NCBI GenBank assembly: GCA_022036555.1
Contig: CM039120.1
Location: 25,200,227-25,264,226, forward strand
From: Microstegium vimineum
Taxonomy: Eukaryota > Streptophyta > Magnoliopsida > Poales > Poaceae
Length of the DNA: 64,000 nucleotides
Reading direction: 5' to 3'
The notes under the pieces were generated by a model that worked only from the letters and a program-made list of their open reading frames with translations, made no database searches and was not told where the DNA came from. The translations under genes were made by a program, and so were the position numbers. Positions 43,975 through 55,140 of this stretch are shown piece after piece (position 1 is the first letter of the stretch; the number at the start of each line of letters is the position of its first letter).

Positions 43975-44434
43975 GCCAAGGAGGATCAGGCGACGGTCCC
44001 TCCGCTTACGCCTTTGGCCTGCGATTAGGAGGAGGCGCGAGCGACTCTGACGCACTCGTCACCGTGCGGATTCCGAGACGCCGGATGCCATTCCCCTGGC
44101 CTTAGCTGGCGACAAAGTTCCTCCCCTCGGGAGCCTGTTTGACCCATGCTTGCGGGTTAGGGGCGGGCACCTCTCTGAGTGTGACTCTGGTTTTACCATA
44201 TCGTCATCCCAGAGGGTCCCCGTGGCCTCTCTGACACACTCGACCCCGGCACCACCGCATAACCCGTTCCCACATGGGCTCTACAACAGCGCCAGACTCT
44301 GTTCTGCCCTCGCAGGTTTGTAGATACGGACACATTGCGGGTCTCCAGGGTGCCTGTCACGTGCGACGATTAACCCCATCACCACCTCTCCACCGGACGA
44401 GTGCCTGGAGCCAAGACGAGCCCCGACCTGGGGC

Positions 44435-46309
44435 ATGTTGCGGCGACGCCTGGCGGAGGAGCGCAGGGGATCTTTCCCCCACTTCTACCACGGCGACCCC
44501 GACTCGGACTCCCCCGATGAGGATTACGATCCCACCCGAGAATGCTTCCACCTCGACGGTCAGGCTGACCCCCAGGACGACGTCGACGACACCGCGGCCA
44601 CAGATGAAGGAGGAGGGGGCAATGCCACGCCAGCACGAGACGCCGACCCCCCAAGTCCTGACAAAGCCAATCGACTCTCGGACGTCCAGATCACGCAAGT
44701 CCGAGAGCTGCTCAGCAGGCTCGAGGAGGAGCGCCTACGACTTCAGCAGCTCGAACACGCCCTCGAGCGAGATCACGGGCGCCCACAGGGTGGAGTAGCT
44801 CGCGAGCGGGCCCGGGAAGTCCATCGACAAATCGTCGAGGAGGGGGCAAACGAACCCTGCACCTACAACCATGCCAGCCAAAATGTCGTTGCGGCCGCAA
44901 TGCTGCTCCACGACATGCCAGAGCCATCGACACCCCAAGCACGACGCATCAGGAACGAAATCCAGGGGCTTCTCCAAACTACGGTCGTACAGCAGGCGGA
45001 GAGCTCGGCCTCGAGGCGCCGAGGAGCTGCCTCCGAGCGTCAGGAAGTACCCCCCTCGACAAAATCGAGAGGTATCCGTCCACCAGGACAAAGCGCCCCA
45101 AGGCCGAGTAGAGCGACGACCAGTTCGAGACCGCATCATCGACGATCGACCACCACGGGAAAACAATCAACGCCGGTACGGCGACGCCGAGGCTCGAGGT
45201 TACAGCGCTCACCGAGGGGGCGCTACGACATCGACGAAGATCGATGTCGATCTCCGGAGCCACCAGGGCCCCGAGTCTTCGGCAGAACCATCTGGCAAAC
45301 CGCCTTGCCTGTCCGCTTCTGTCCACCCACCAGCCTGGTCAAGTACAACGGCGAAACCAAGCCGGAACTCTGGCTTGCCAATTTCAGGCTGGCATGTCAG
45401 TTAGGAGGAGCCGACAACGACCAGGTCATCATTCGGCAACTCCCACTCTTCCTCTCCGACACCGCTCGAAGATGGCTCGAGGAGCTACCCCCGGATTTGA
45501 TCCAAGACTGGCCCGACCTGGTCAAGATTTTCGAGGGAAAATTCAAAGGCACCTACGAGCGGCCAGGGAACTCCTGGGATCTCCGCAGTTGCAAGCAGAA
45601 GCCAGGGGAAACCCTCCACGCCTTCACCCATCGGTTTTCGAGGCAGCGCACCGCGCTAACCCACATCTCCGACCACGACGTCATCACGACGTTCATCGCC
45701 GGAACGACCTGCAAGGAGTTGGTGCGGGAGCTGGGACGGAACACCCCCAAGACCGCCAACGAGCTCATGGACATCATTGCCATCTACGCAGCCGGCGAGG
45801 AAGCCGTTGGCGTGTTCTTCCAGAAACCTCCAGACAAGGGGAAGGGCAAGGCGGACGAGCCCGAGGGCTCGGACAACAGGCCCAAGAAGAACAATGGGCC
45901 CAAAAGGAACAACAACGACAATGGCGGCAAGAAGAAGAAAAAGAAGAACCAGTCAGGTCAACGCAACGTCGAGCCCGACGATCTTGTCGCTGCGGTGGAC
46001 AAGAAGAAGCCTCGAGGGCCCCCGCTCGACGGGGGCATCTTCAACAAGATGCTGAAGGAGCCCTGCCCCTATCATATGGGACCGGACAACCACCGTCTCG
46101 AGGACTGTCGCATGCTTAAAAAGCACTTCAACCCTCCGTGCTTCAAGAAAGACGACAAGAAGGGGGATCTGCACGACAGGGACGACGGCAAGAATGGGGG
46201 CTTCCCCAAAATTCATGACTGCTACATGATCTACGGGGGACCCTCGACTCGACTCAGCACGCGCCAGCGCAAGAGGGAGCGTCGAGAGGTCTTCTCCATT
46301 CGAGCCTAG
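44435..46309 (+). pseudogene. Gag of G2
   Basis: A long frame of 624 codons; the Met at 44435 is the first in frame I trust, and the true start may lie further 5'. An acidic N-terminus and a coiled-coil part (REVHRQIVEEGANEP) lead to an Arg-rich stretch. The retrotransposon-gag domain follows: VKYNGETKPELWLANFRLAC, DTARRWLEELPPDLIQDWPD, GETLHAFTHRFSRQRTAL. Next come a Lys/Asn-rich basic segment and a Tat-type knuckle CPYHMGPDNHRLEDC (CX2HX5HX4C). It ends at TAG 46307-46309; one further base is missing near 46366 before protease. Otherwise it is the best-kept ORF of the element. Confidence 0.85.
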
Positions 46310-47205
46310 GCCCCTCGATATCTCGACTGGTCACACACGCCGATCACCTTCGACCAGGACGACCACCCGAGCACGTCCCCAACGCAGGGGTCTACCCGCT
46401 CATCGTCGACCTGATCGTACTCAATACCCGCCTCACAAAGGTACTCATGGATGGGGGAAGCAGCCTCAACATCATCTACGCCGCGACCCTCGACCTCTTG
46501 GGCATCCCGAGGACCGAGCTCTTGCCCAGTGTGGGAGGATTCCACGGGGTCATCCTAGGAAAAAAGGCACTCCTGATCGGCCGCGTCAAGCTACCCGTTT
46601 GTTTCGGCGTCCCCTCGAACTTCCAAAAGGAAGAGCTGACCTTCGAGGTGGTTGCATTTCGTGGCATCTACCACGCCATCATCGGTCGACCAGGGTATGC
46701 CAAGTTGATGGCAATCCCGAACTATGCCTACCTCAAGCTGAAGATGCCGGGGCCCATGGGGGTCATCACTGTCGGCACCTCCTACGAGCACACATACTAC
46801 TGCGACGTCGAGTGCGTGGAAAGCGACAAAGCTATCGAAGAGTCGGCCGTCCTCGCGGCCCTCGATGACTTATCCAGGGAGATCCCTGACCCCAAGCGAC
46901 ACGCCGACAACTTCAAGCCAGCGGAAGACACCAAGACCGTCCCGCTCGACCCCGACCACACGGATGGGAAGGTGCTGACGATCAGCGCCACCCTCGAGCC
47001 TAAATAGGAAGCCGTGCTCGTTGACTTTCTCCTTGTGAATGCTGACGTGTTTGCATGGAGCCCCTCGGATATGCCAGGCATTCCGAGGGAGGTCGCCGAG
47101 CACTCCTTGGACATCCGAGCCGGGTTCAAACTGGTGAAGCAACGGCTGCGCCGTTTCGACGAGGAGAAGCGCAAGATCATCGGGGAGGAGGTCGACAAGT
47201 TTTGA
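46310..47205 (+). pseudogene. Aspartic protease and RT linker (G2 pol)
   Basis: After LNTRLTK comes the retropepsin motif VLMDGGSSLNIIYA with D-G-G in place of the usual D-S/T-G, as is common in Tat elements. It continues FHGVILGKKALLIGRVKLPV and RGIYHAIIGRPGYAKLMAIP, the flap and C-terminal active-site blocks. TAG at 47005-47007 is followed in frame by VDFLLVNADVFAWSPSDMPG, the standard start of the RT segment. A further frame change occurs at about 47205. Confidence 0.85.
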
Positions 47206-48990
47206 AGGCCGGATTCATCAAGGAGGTACATCATCCCGTGTGGTTAGAAAATCCCGTACTTGTCAAGAAAAAGAATGGGAAGGATAGGATGTGTGTAGAC
47301 TACACTAGATTAAATAAAGCATGTCCCAAGGTTCCTTTTCCATTACCACATATCGATCAAATAGTAGATTCCACTGCGGGATGTGAAACCCTCTGCTTCC
47401 TTGACGCGTATTCTGGCTACCACCAAATAAAGATGAAGGAATCCGATCAGCCCGCGACTTCCTTCATCACCCCCTTTGGTATGTTTTGCTACCTCACTAT
47501 GCCCTTCGGCCTGCGAAATGCTAGGGCTACGTATCAGCGATGCATAATCCACGTCTTTGGGAAACACATAGGGCCAACTGTCGAGGCCTACGTCGATGAC
47601 ATCGTGGTCAAGTCCAAAACAGTCGGAAGCCTGGTCGGGACCTCGAGATCGCGTTTGGGTGCCTCCGGGCAAATCGCATAAAACTAAACCCTGAGAAGTG
47701 TGTCTTCGGAGTTCCTCGAGGCATGCTCCTAGGGTACATAGTTTCCCAACGCGGGATCGAGGCCAATCCCGAGAAGGTAACCGCAATCACAAGAATGGGC
47801 CCGATCAACGGCCTTAAGAGCATACAAAGGGTCACGGGGTGCCTCGCCGCCCTCAGCCGGTTCATCTCGAGGCTCGGAGAGAAGGCACTACCCCTTTATC
47901 GCCTCCTGAAGAAAACGGAACATTTCGCGTGGACCACCGAGGCCGAGGAATCACTCTCGAAGCTCAAAGCCTTGCTCACCTCGTCACCTGTCTTGGTACC
48001 CCCCGAGCCCGGCCGAGCCCCTCTTGCTCTATGTCGCAGCAACTACCCAGGTAGTCAGCGCTGCCGTAGTGATCAAGAGGGCGGAAGAAGGACACGCCCT
48101 GCTGGTTCAGAGGCCTATCTACTTCGTGAGTGAGGTACTTTCCAAGACTAAGACGAGATACCCCCACATCCAGAAGCTGTTGTACCCGATCGTCCTCACT
48201 CGGCGCAAGCTCCAGCACTATTTCCTGGGCCACCCAGTCACCGTGGTCTCATCTTTCCCCCTCGGGGAGATAGTCCAGAACCGGGAGGCATCTGGAAGAA
48301 TCGCCAAGTGGTCGGTCGAGCTCATGGGGAAACCCTCTCCTATGCCCCTCGGAAAGCCATCAAGTCTCAGGTATTGGCAGATTTCATTGCAGAATGGACC
48401 GACACCCAACTACCCCCGGCACAAGTTCAGACCGAGCTCTGGACCATGTACTTCGACGGATCATTGAAGAAGATGGGGGCGGGCGCCGGATTGCTATTCA
48501 TATCACCCTCAGGGGTCCACATGCGCTACATCATCCGCGTCCACTTCCCTGCCTCCAACAACGTAGCCGAGTACGAAGCCGTCGTCAACGGCCTGCGCAT
48601 CGCCATCGAGCTCGGAGTTCGACGCCTCGACGTACGGGGGACTCACAGTTGGTGATCGACCAAGTGATGAAAGATTCGAGCTACCATGACCCCAAGTTGG
48701 AAGCCTACTGCAAGGAGGTCTGAAAGCTCGAAGATAAGTTCTACGGCCTCGAGCTCAACCACACCGCCCGCCGGTACAACGAAGCTGCCGACGAGCTGGC
48801 CAAAATTGCGTCCACTCGAGGAACAGTCCCTCCCGACATCTTTTCGAGGGACCTTCACGAGCCATCCGTCGACCTAGGCTCGGGGCTCCCGCCCTCGAGC
48901 AAGGGGTCGATCCACCCCCCTCGACTGATCCCCCCTCGAACGGGGAAGAAGTCATGGAGATCGATGGGACAGCCGTGGCGCCAACCCCCC
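47206..48990 (+). pseudogene. Reverse transcriptase, RNase H and second (archaeal-type) RNase H (G2 pol)
   Basis: RT blocks are FIKEVHHPVWLENPVLVKKK, MCVDYTRLNKACPK, FLDAYSGYHQIKM and the catalytic AYVDDIVVKSK (about 47585). Thumb and connection follow (GIEANPEKVTAI, KSIQRVTGCLAALSRFI), then RNase H with VQRPIYFVSEVLSKTKTRYP. A second RNase H starts at WTMYFDGSLKKMGAGAGLLF and contains NNVAEYEAVVNGLRIAIELG and YNEAADELAKIAS, the hallmark of the Tat lineage. Frame changes near 47630, 48010, 48300 and 48640 and TGA at 48721-48723 break the chain. Confidence 0.85.
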
Positions 48991-49094
48991 CGACGGATTG
49001 GCGTGCACCCTACCTCGAGTATCTGACACGGGGTGAGCTCCCAGAGGACCGCACCGAGGCCCGCCGTATAGCCTGACGCGCCAAAACCTACATC

Positions 49095-50238
49095 TTGTAT
49101 GGGGACAGCCGCGAGCTGTATCGACGTAGCCCTTCCGGGATCCTTCAACGCTGCCTCACCCTCGACGAGGGGAGGGCATTGCTGAAGGATCTACACTCGG
49201 GGCCTTGCGGCCACCACGCGGCGCCAAGAACGCTAGTAGGAAGCGCCTTCCGACAAGGCTTCTACTGGCCGACAGCTGTCATCGACGCCACCAGACTCGT
49301 CCGATCTTGCAAGGGATGCCATTTCTACGCCAGGCAGACCCACCTACCCGCCCAAGCTCTTCAGATGATACCTATAACCTGGCCGTTCGCAGTATGGGGG
49401 CTCGACATGGTTGCCCCCCTGAAGAGAACCAAGGGTGGCAACACCCACCTCCTCGTGGCTGTAGACAGGTTCTCGAAGTGGATCGAGGCTCGACCCATCG
49501 CCAACATCCAGTCTCGACAAGCCGTGCTATTCTTCACCGACACCATCCACCGCTTCGGGGTCCCCAACGTCATCATCACCGACAACGACACCCAGTTCAC
49601 CGGCCAAAAGTTCCTAGACTTCTGTGACCACCACCACATCAGGGTGAATTGGTCTGCAGTCGCCCACCCTCGAACTAACGGCCAGGTCGAGCGCGCCAAT
49701 GGTATGGTTTTGCAGGGCCTCAAGCCAAGGATCTTCGATCGGCTGAACAGACATGGCAAGAGATGGGTCGATGAGCTGCCCGCTGTCCTATGGAGTCTCC
49801 GAACGACACCAAGTCGAGCCACGGGTTCTCCCCGTTCTTCTTGGTTTATGGGTCCGAGGCCGTCCTCCCCACCGACCTCGAATACGGGTCCCCTCGACTA
49901 AAAGCCTACAGCAAGCAAGCCTACATAGCAGCCTGAGAGGACTCCCTCGACCAGCTGGAGGAAGCCCGAGACGTGGCCCCCTTCAAGTCGGCAAAGTACC
50001 AGCAGACGCTGCATCGCTACCACGACAAAAACGTACGCAAAAGGGACCTCGACGTCGGCGACCTCGTTCTGCGCCGCCGACAAAGCAACAAGGGACGTCA
50101 CAAGCTGACGCCACCTTGGAGGGACCCTTCATCGTGGCAGCGGTGCTGAAACCCGGCACTTACAAACTGAAGAACGAAAAGGGCGGGATCCTCACCAACG
50201 CGTGGAACATCGAACAACTACGTAGTTTCTATCCCTAA
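49095..50238 (+). pseudogene. Integrase (G2 pol)
   Basis: The zinc-binding domain is present (HSGPCGHHAAPRT and CKGCHFYARQTH), followed by the DDE core: VWGLDMVAPLK, VIITDNDTQFTGQ and TNGQVERANGMVLQ, all three catalytic acids intact in one open frame to about 49820. A frameshift near 49820, a TGA at about 49935 and a further break near 50090 split off the C-terminal part, which ends with GPFIVAAVLKPGTYKLKNEK and stops at 50236-50238. No chromodomain is seen. Integrase inserts cDNA into chromatin; this copy would lack its C-terminal DNA-binding part. Confidence 0.88.
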
Positions 50239-50794
50239 GGCCTCGACGCCTTGTACATTTCCCGCATTATGTACACTCATCACATCATGAATGAATAAAA
50301 TGTCCTCGAAATACATTCTACATTCGTTCATAACTCTAAGGTAGCCTCGACTCTGCTCTGGCAAAGTCAAGCCTCCCTTGGGGGCTGACAGTGGGGGACC
50401 CCCTCCTAAGTCCCCTAAAAACCTGAACGTTTTTTTGAAACTTGGCTTTCCCTCTCAATCTTTTCCCCGAGTACGCTTCATGACTAAGTAAAGACGCCTC
50501 GAACTCCCTAAGGGTCGCGGGCCATCGAGCCGGGGACTCTCCTATCCCTCAGGGCTACGGTATCCCCACTCGCTCCCCCCTTCCAGGGATACAAGCGTGC
50601 GTCGAACACTTAATCCACAAGCGACGACTCAGGCAAACAAAAGCAGAGACAGCTCGAGAAATAAAAATAACAAGACCCATCTCAAACAAAATGCATTAAA
50701 TATAAGAAGCCCTCGGGGGCTTGGCATTGTATCATTACAAAAGACTAACTACTACATGGACCTTCTTGTCCAGATTTGGCTCGCAGGCCTAGGG
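50239..50794 (+). other. Spacer between integrase and antisense gene (G2)
   Basis: No ORF worth calling on either strand. AATGAATAAAATG near 50290 could be a polyadenylation signal for a sense transcript. TCGA words continue at high density. Confidence 0.5.
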
Positions 50795-53700
50795 CTACTC
50801 GGCGCCATCTCCGTCTGCCGAAGGGAGCACTTCAGGCTTGAAGAGCTTTGCCAGCTCGCCTTCGGGCACCTCCGCGACCTCAATCAGCTCGTGGCACCTC
50901 GCCTCGTTCTCTTCGTCAATCAGCCTTGGGTCGGTGACGAACCCGCTGGCGATGACGCTGAGGTCGTAGACGTAGCCCGAGCGGACGACCGCGAGCGCCC
51001 ACTTCACGCCCACGTGCACGGCAGCACGGACTTGCTCCGTCACCTCCTGCGTCATGGAGTAGAAGCGACGCAGCAGGGAGTCTCCTCGAGCATCGCCCTC
51101 GACCACTGGCTCCGGCTCGACCTCGAGGTCATCGCAGAAGGAGGAGATGGCGCCCTCAAGCCTCTCGTTAAGGCCCGCCTCCACCCCGAGGTGGCCCTGA
51201 AGACTGATCAGGTCCTCGTGGGCTCGGGCCTTTTCCGCTGCGAGCTCTGCCAAAACAAGCACAAAACTTGGTCAAAACCAAAAGAGCAGGAAAAGGGTCG
51301 AGACCCGGCAGACTCAGCAACAATTTCAAAAAACTTACCTTAGGCATGTGCCTCAGGGGTGGCGTAGCCCAGCGCGGCCCCCTCGAGCCGGCGGTGGACG
51401 TCAATAAGCTCTGCGGTCTGGTCGCCGACTTTAGCCTAGAGGTCCTCGATGACCTTGCCAGCGTCATCGAGGGCTCTCTTCTGGTTGGCCGCCACTACCC
51501 CCAGAGAGGCAATCCGGGTCCGGGCCTTCTCCCCCTCGACGCCCAGCGCGTCGCGTTCGCGGGAGATGGCATCAACGTCCCCCTGGAGCCCCTGGATATT
51601 CTCCGCTGCCCGGGCCAGCTCCTCCTTCAGCCGGGCGACCTCCTCCTCCGCCTTGCGCTGGGCCTCCTGGGCAGCATCCTGCAGTTGCCCGACATCGATG
51701 ACCGCCTTGAGGGCCGTATCGACCCTCGACTGCATCGTCTCCTGGCCGGCCCGAGCTGCTTCCTGCACGGCCACCACCCCGGCCCTCGCGTGGGCGACCT
51801 CGGCCTTGGCCTCCTCTCGCGCGGTTGCCGCCTCGGCTCTTGCCTGGGCGGCCTCGGCCTCCGCCTTCTCCAGTGAAGTATGGAGGGCGGGGAGCTGCTC
51901 GTACGTCCGACGGATAAATTGGGACTTGTCATACGACCTCGCCCTCAACGTCTGACAGGGATGAAAAGGAAGGTCATCAGAAAAGAACAGTCAGGTAACC
52001 CGAGCAAAATTAAAGAAAGAGCGAAGCTCACCTCCATCCCCCGATGCAGGTCCACGGCAGCAACCTCCGCGGCCAGGCGCACCGTGTGCTCGAACCACGC
52101 CCGAAACTCCTCCAGGTGCTCCCACTCCCCGAGCTCGGCCTGGTCGTTGAGCTTGAGGAAGGTGCGCCCGGGGTCTCAAGGGTCGGCCAACTCGAGGGGC
52201 TCCTGTCCCCAGAACCCGCTGCGGCGGTCGATCCTCTCCTGGACTTCCCGCATGACGCCCCGGCGCATTTCAGGGCCACCCCCGTGGCGTGCCACCCTCT
52301 CCGTTCAAGCAAGGAAGGGAGAAGCCCCCTCGAGCTGGGCTCTCCAAACCTCGGGGCCACCCTACGAGGACGTCGCCGGTCCCTCCGAGCCATCACCCCT
52401 GGGCAGGGGAAGTCCCGGCCGAGAGAACAACCCTACGCGGTGAAAAAGACCAAACGATTAGCACCTAATCCCGCAGGCTCACTGCGGGTCGACCAAGTTA
52501 GAGGACAGATTACCTCGATACGACGATTGCCCGACATCAAGACGAGGCTGAGCAGCCGCCCCGGACGTCGTCGCACCCGGCGCATCGTGCCCGTGGACCG
52601 AACTGGCGGCCCCCTCCGGTTCCGATCGAGGGGCTGCCACAGCGGCCATCTCCCCCGAGCCCACCAGCTCGGCCACCATCTCGGCCACCTCCTCAGCGGT
52701 GGGCTCCTCCACTGGCGACGTCACCTCCGGTGCGGCAGCAGCAGCACCCCCGTGCTCACGCTGCTGGCGCGCCTCCCACGATGCGAGGCTCTCGGACCAC
52801 CGCCCCGGCGTCGGGCGAGCCGGGGTCTCCTCCTCGTCCGCGGAGGCCACGTCCACCACCTCCACTTCCGCGGCGGCTTGGGGCTCGACCCCCTCGGTCA
52901 CGACCGCCGTCAACGCGGGCCCTACGCCTTCTGAAGCCCTGGGTGCACCTCCCTCCGACAGGTGGGCGGGCACGGCTTCACCCGCCGCTTCGGCGGACCT
53001 CGCTGGCGTGGCGGGCAGACCCGTCCCCTCCCCCGCTTGGGACAGCTCTGAGGCAGCCTGCGCCCCCCCTCGCCCTATCGCCTCCCGGGCCCTGGCCGCC
53101 CACGCCGCCTCTGGGGTGAGTGTCGAAGGGGACGGAGCAGCGGGACTGGCCTCGACGGTCACCTCGACTGCAGCCTCCGTCCTCAACCTCTTGGCCGGGG
53201 CGAGGGACGCATCCTCGGTCGAGCGTTTCGACCTGAAAAAGAGACCCATGCGCAACGGTAAGCACGGGTCATAACCAACGAAAAAACACTTGACCCACTC
53301 GAGCCACTCGATCGGTAGAAAAGCAACTTACCCCTTCGGGGTCATGGGGTTCCAGCCAACGGACTTCAAACCGCTCGGGGGCTTGAACGGAACGCGCCGG
53401 GAGCCACTCCTCCCGCGGTCCGCGGCGGGGGTCGAGGCCGCCCTCAGCGCTGTCTCCTGGGCAGGGGCCGACGACGACCCCAACATCCCCCTGCTGGCTT
53501 CCTCCTGCGCCGACGGGCCCGACACCCGTACGCTCGACCGGGTAGGCGCTGGAGGCGTGCCCGATCGACCCCCTGACGGGGACCGTGACGATCGCCCACG
53601 TGTCTGCTGCGGCACTTTGCCTTGAGGAGCCACGGGGCGTTCCCCCCGCGGCTCGACCTCGCCAGTACGGGCCGACCTTGATGTCGACCCCTCTCCTCCT

Positions 53701-54993
53701 CCGGTCCCAACGGCCACCCTCTGCTGTTCGGATGCCGCTTGTTCCTCCTCGAGCCTCCCCCTCGCTACTCTCCTCCTCTTCCTCATCCTCCTCCGAGGGC
53801 GACTCCTCCTCGGAAAGGCCGGCCCGCCTCTGCCGGGCCCGATGTTGCTCCCGTTCCTGCTTCTCTCGGGCCCTTTTGCCCTTGTCGTTCTTTGCCTTGT
53901 CCTTAGTCTTCTTGTCCTGCTCAGCTTGAAGGCGCCTCGCCTGGGAGTAGCCCTGCTCCTCCTTCACCGGCGGAGGCGACTTCCGGAAGACAACGTCCCC
54001 CTGAGGAACACAAGGCAGTTAGGATGCAAGCAAAGAAGGTGAACAAGGCAAGCGCGAGAACACTAACAGAGAAAGGGAGTCATACCAGCTGGACGTATCC
54101 CTGGTCCGCATCATGGGGACGCTGGTGACGCTCTTGACCTCGAACACGCCCGCGAAGGAGGCACGTACGCGGCGGGCCACCCTCTCGGGGGGTAGCTCGT
54201 CCCCCATGAGGCGACACCCCGTGAGGTCGACCCTCGGGCACATCTCGTCGAGGCGTAGAGGTCGAGCCATCAGTGGCACGACCCGCCGCTGATGGAAAGC
54301 CGATGCGACGATCACTGCCGTGAGTCCCGCCTTCTTCAGACGGCCGATCGCGCCAAGCAGGTGGGTGAGGCGCGACTGCTTCTTCCTCTCGACGCCGTAC
54401 CTCCAGTGGTCGGGCTTCGAGTCGATCGTCCTCCCAGTGTAGACGGGGAGCAAGTCGTCATCGTTCCTCATGTAGAACCACTCGGAATGCCACCCGGAGT
54501 GGTTCGACGAGAGCTTCGCTGGGATCCAGCTGTCTGCCCACTTGAGGGCGATGCTGCAGCACCCGGTCCTGACCATCTTGCGGTTGCCGAGGTCGGCCGA
54601 CGCGTGGAATAGGCTCGCCTCGAACAGGTGGAGCCACAACTCCTAGTGTGGCTCGATCCCTAGGTACCCTTCACACACGGCGGTGAAAACCGCCGCATGA
54701 CAGATACCGTTGGGGGTGAGATGCTAGAGCTCCATGCCGTAGTGGCGGAGGATCCCGTGCAGAAGATGGTTGGGAGGGGCGTCTAGCCCCGCCCGGTGGA
54801 AGACCTCGAAGCTCACCACGTAGCCCTCCGGCGGATTGGGCTCGCCGTGCTCCTGCGGTGGTACCACCCACTCCGGCCGGTCGACGGAGGTGATAGGCCG
54901 GACGAGGCCGCTCTCCACCTGGTCCCCCAGACGTGCGACGTACGCCGAAGACGGGAGCCAGGCATCGGGGTCGTGCAGGCTGTACTTGGCCAT
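50795..54993 (-). pseudogene. Antisense six-exon gene, 'putative gypsy type transposon' (Transposase_28-like) protein
   Basis: The start Met 54993 (MAKYSLHDPDAWLPSS) is chosen because the domain begins there; an upstream in-frame Met exists at 55140. Exon 1 carries PPEGYVVSFEVFHRAGLDAP, HHL-type HLTPNGICHAAVFTAVCEGY and LGIEPH, which I recognise as PF04195 (Transposase_28). Exon borders by eye: exon 1 ends near 54085 (GTATGA), exon 2 about 54003-53330, exon 3 about 53240-52516, exon 4 about 52440-52030, exon 5 about 51955-51342, exon 6 about 51250-50795. Introns have GTAAGT/GTAATC/GTGAGC donors and CAG/TAG acceptors. Exon 2 is Lys/Glu-rich, exon 3 Ala/Pro-rich with PAKRLRTEA, exons 5-6 a strong coiled coil. 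TAG at 54723-54721 and 51435-51433, a stop near 54643 and a frame change in exon 2 break it. Function unknown. Confidence 0.7.
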
Positions 54994-55140
54994 GGAGGCA
55001 GGGAGGCTGATGCGCTCGGACGTGGGGGCGGAAGGTACGTTCCCAATCTCTCCTCTCCTTAATCTCGCGCGCGTAGAAGTCCGGCTCAAAGGGCGTCTAG
55101 GGAAACGGCGGGGAGAAGGAGGCGGGGAAGGCGATGGCAA

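Noticed and set aside
45244..46119. 291-codon ORF overlapping G2 gag in another frame
   Set aside because: The gag frame carries the conserved domain and knuckle; the overlapping frame is His/Arg-rich shadow translation.
52044..52934. Long plus-strand ORFs of 190-296 codons opposite the G2 antisense gene (52044-53274)
   Set aside because: The minus strand has the splice sites, the recognisable N-terminal domain and the coiled coil. The plus frames are Arg/Pro-rich shadows of GC-rich exons.
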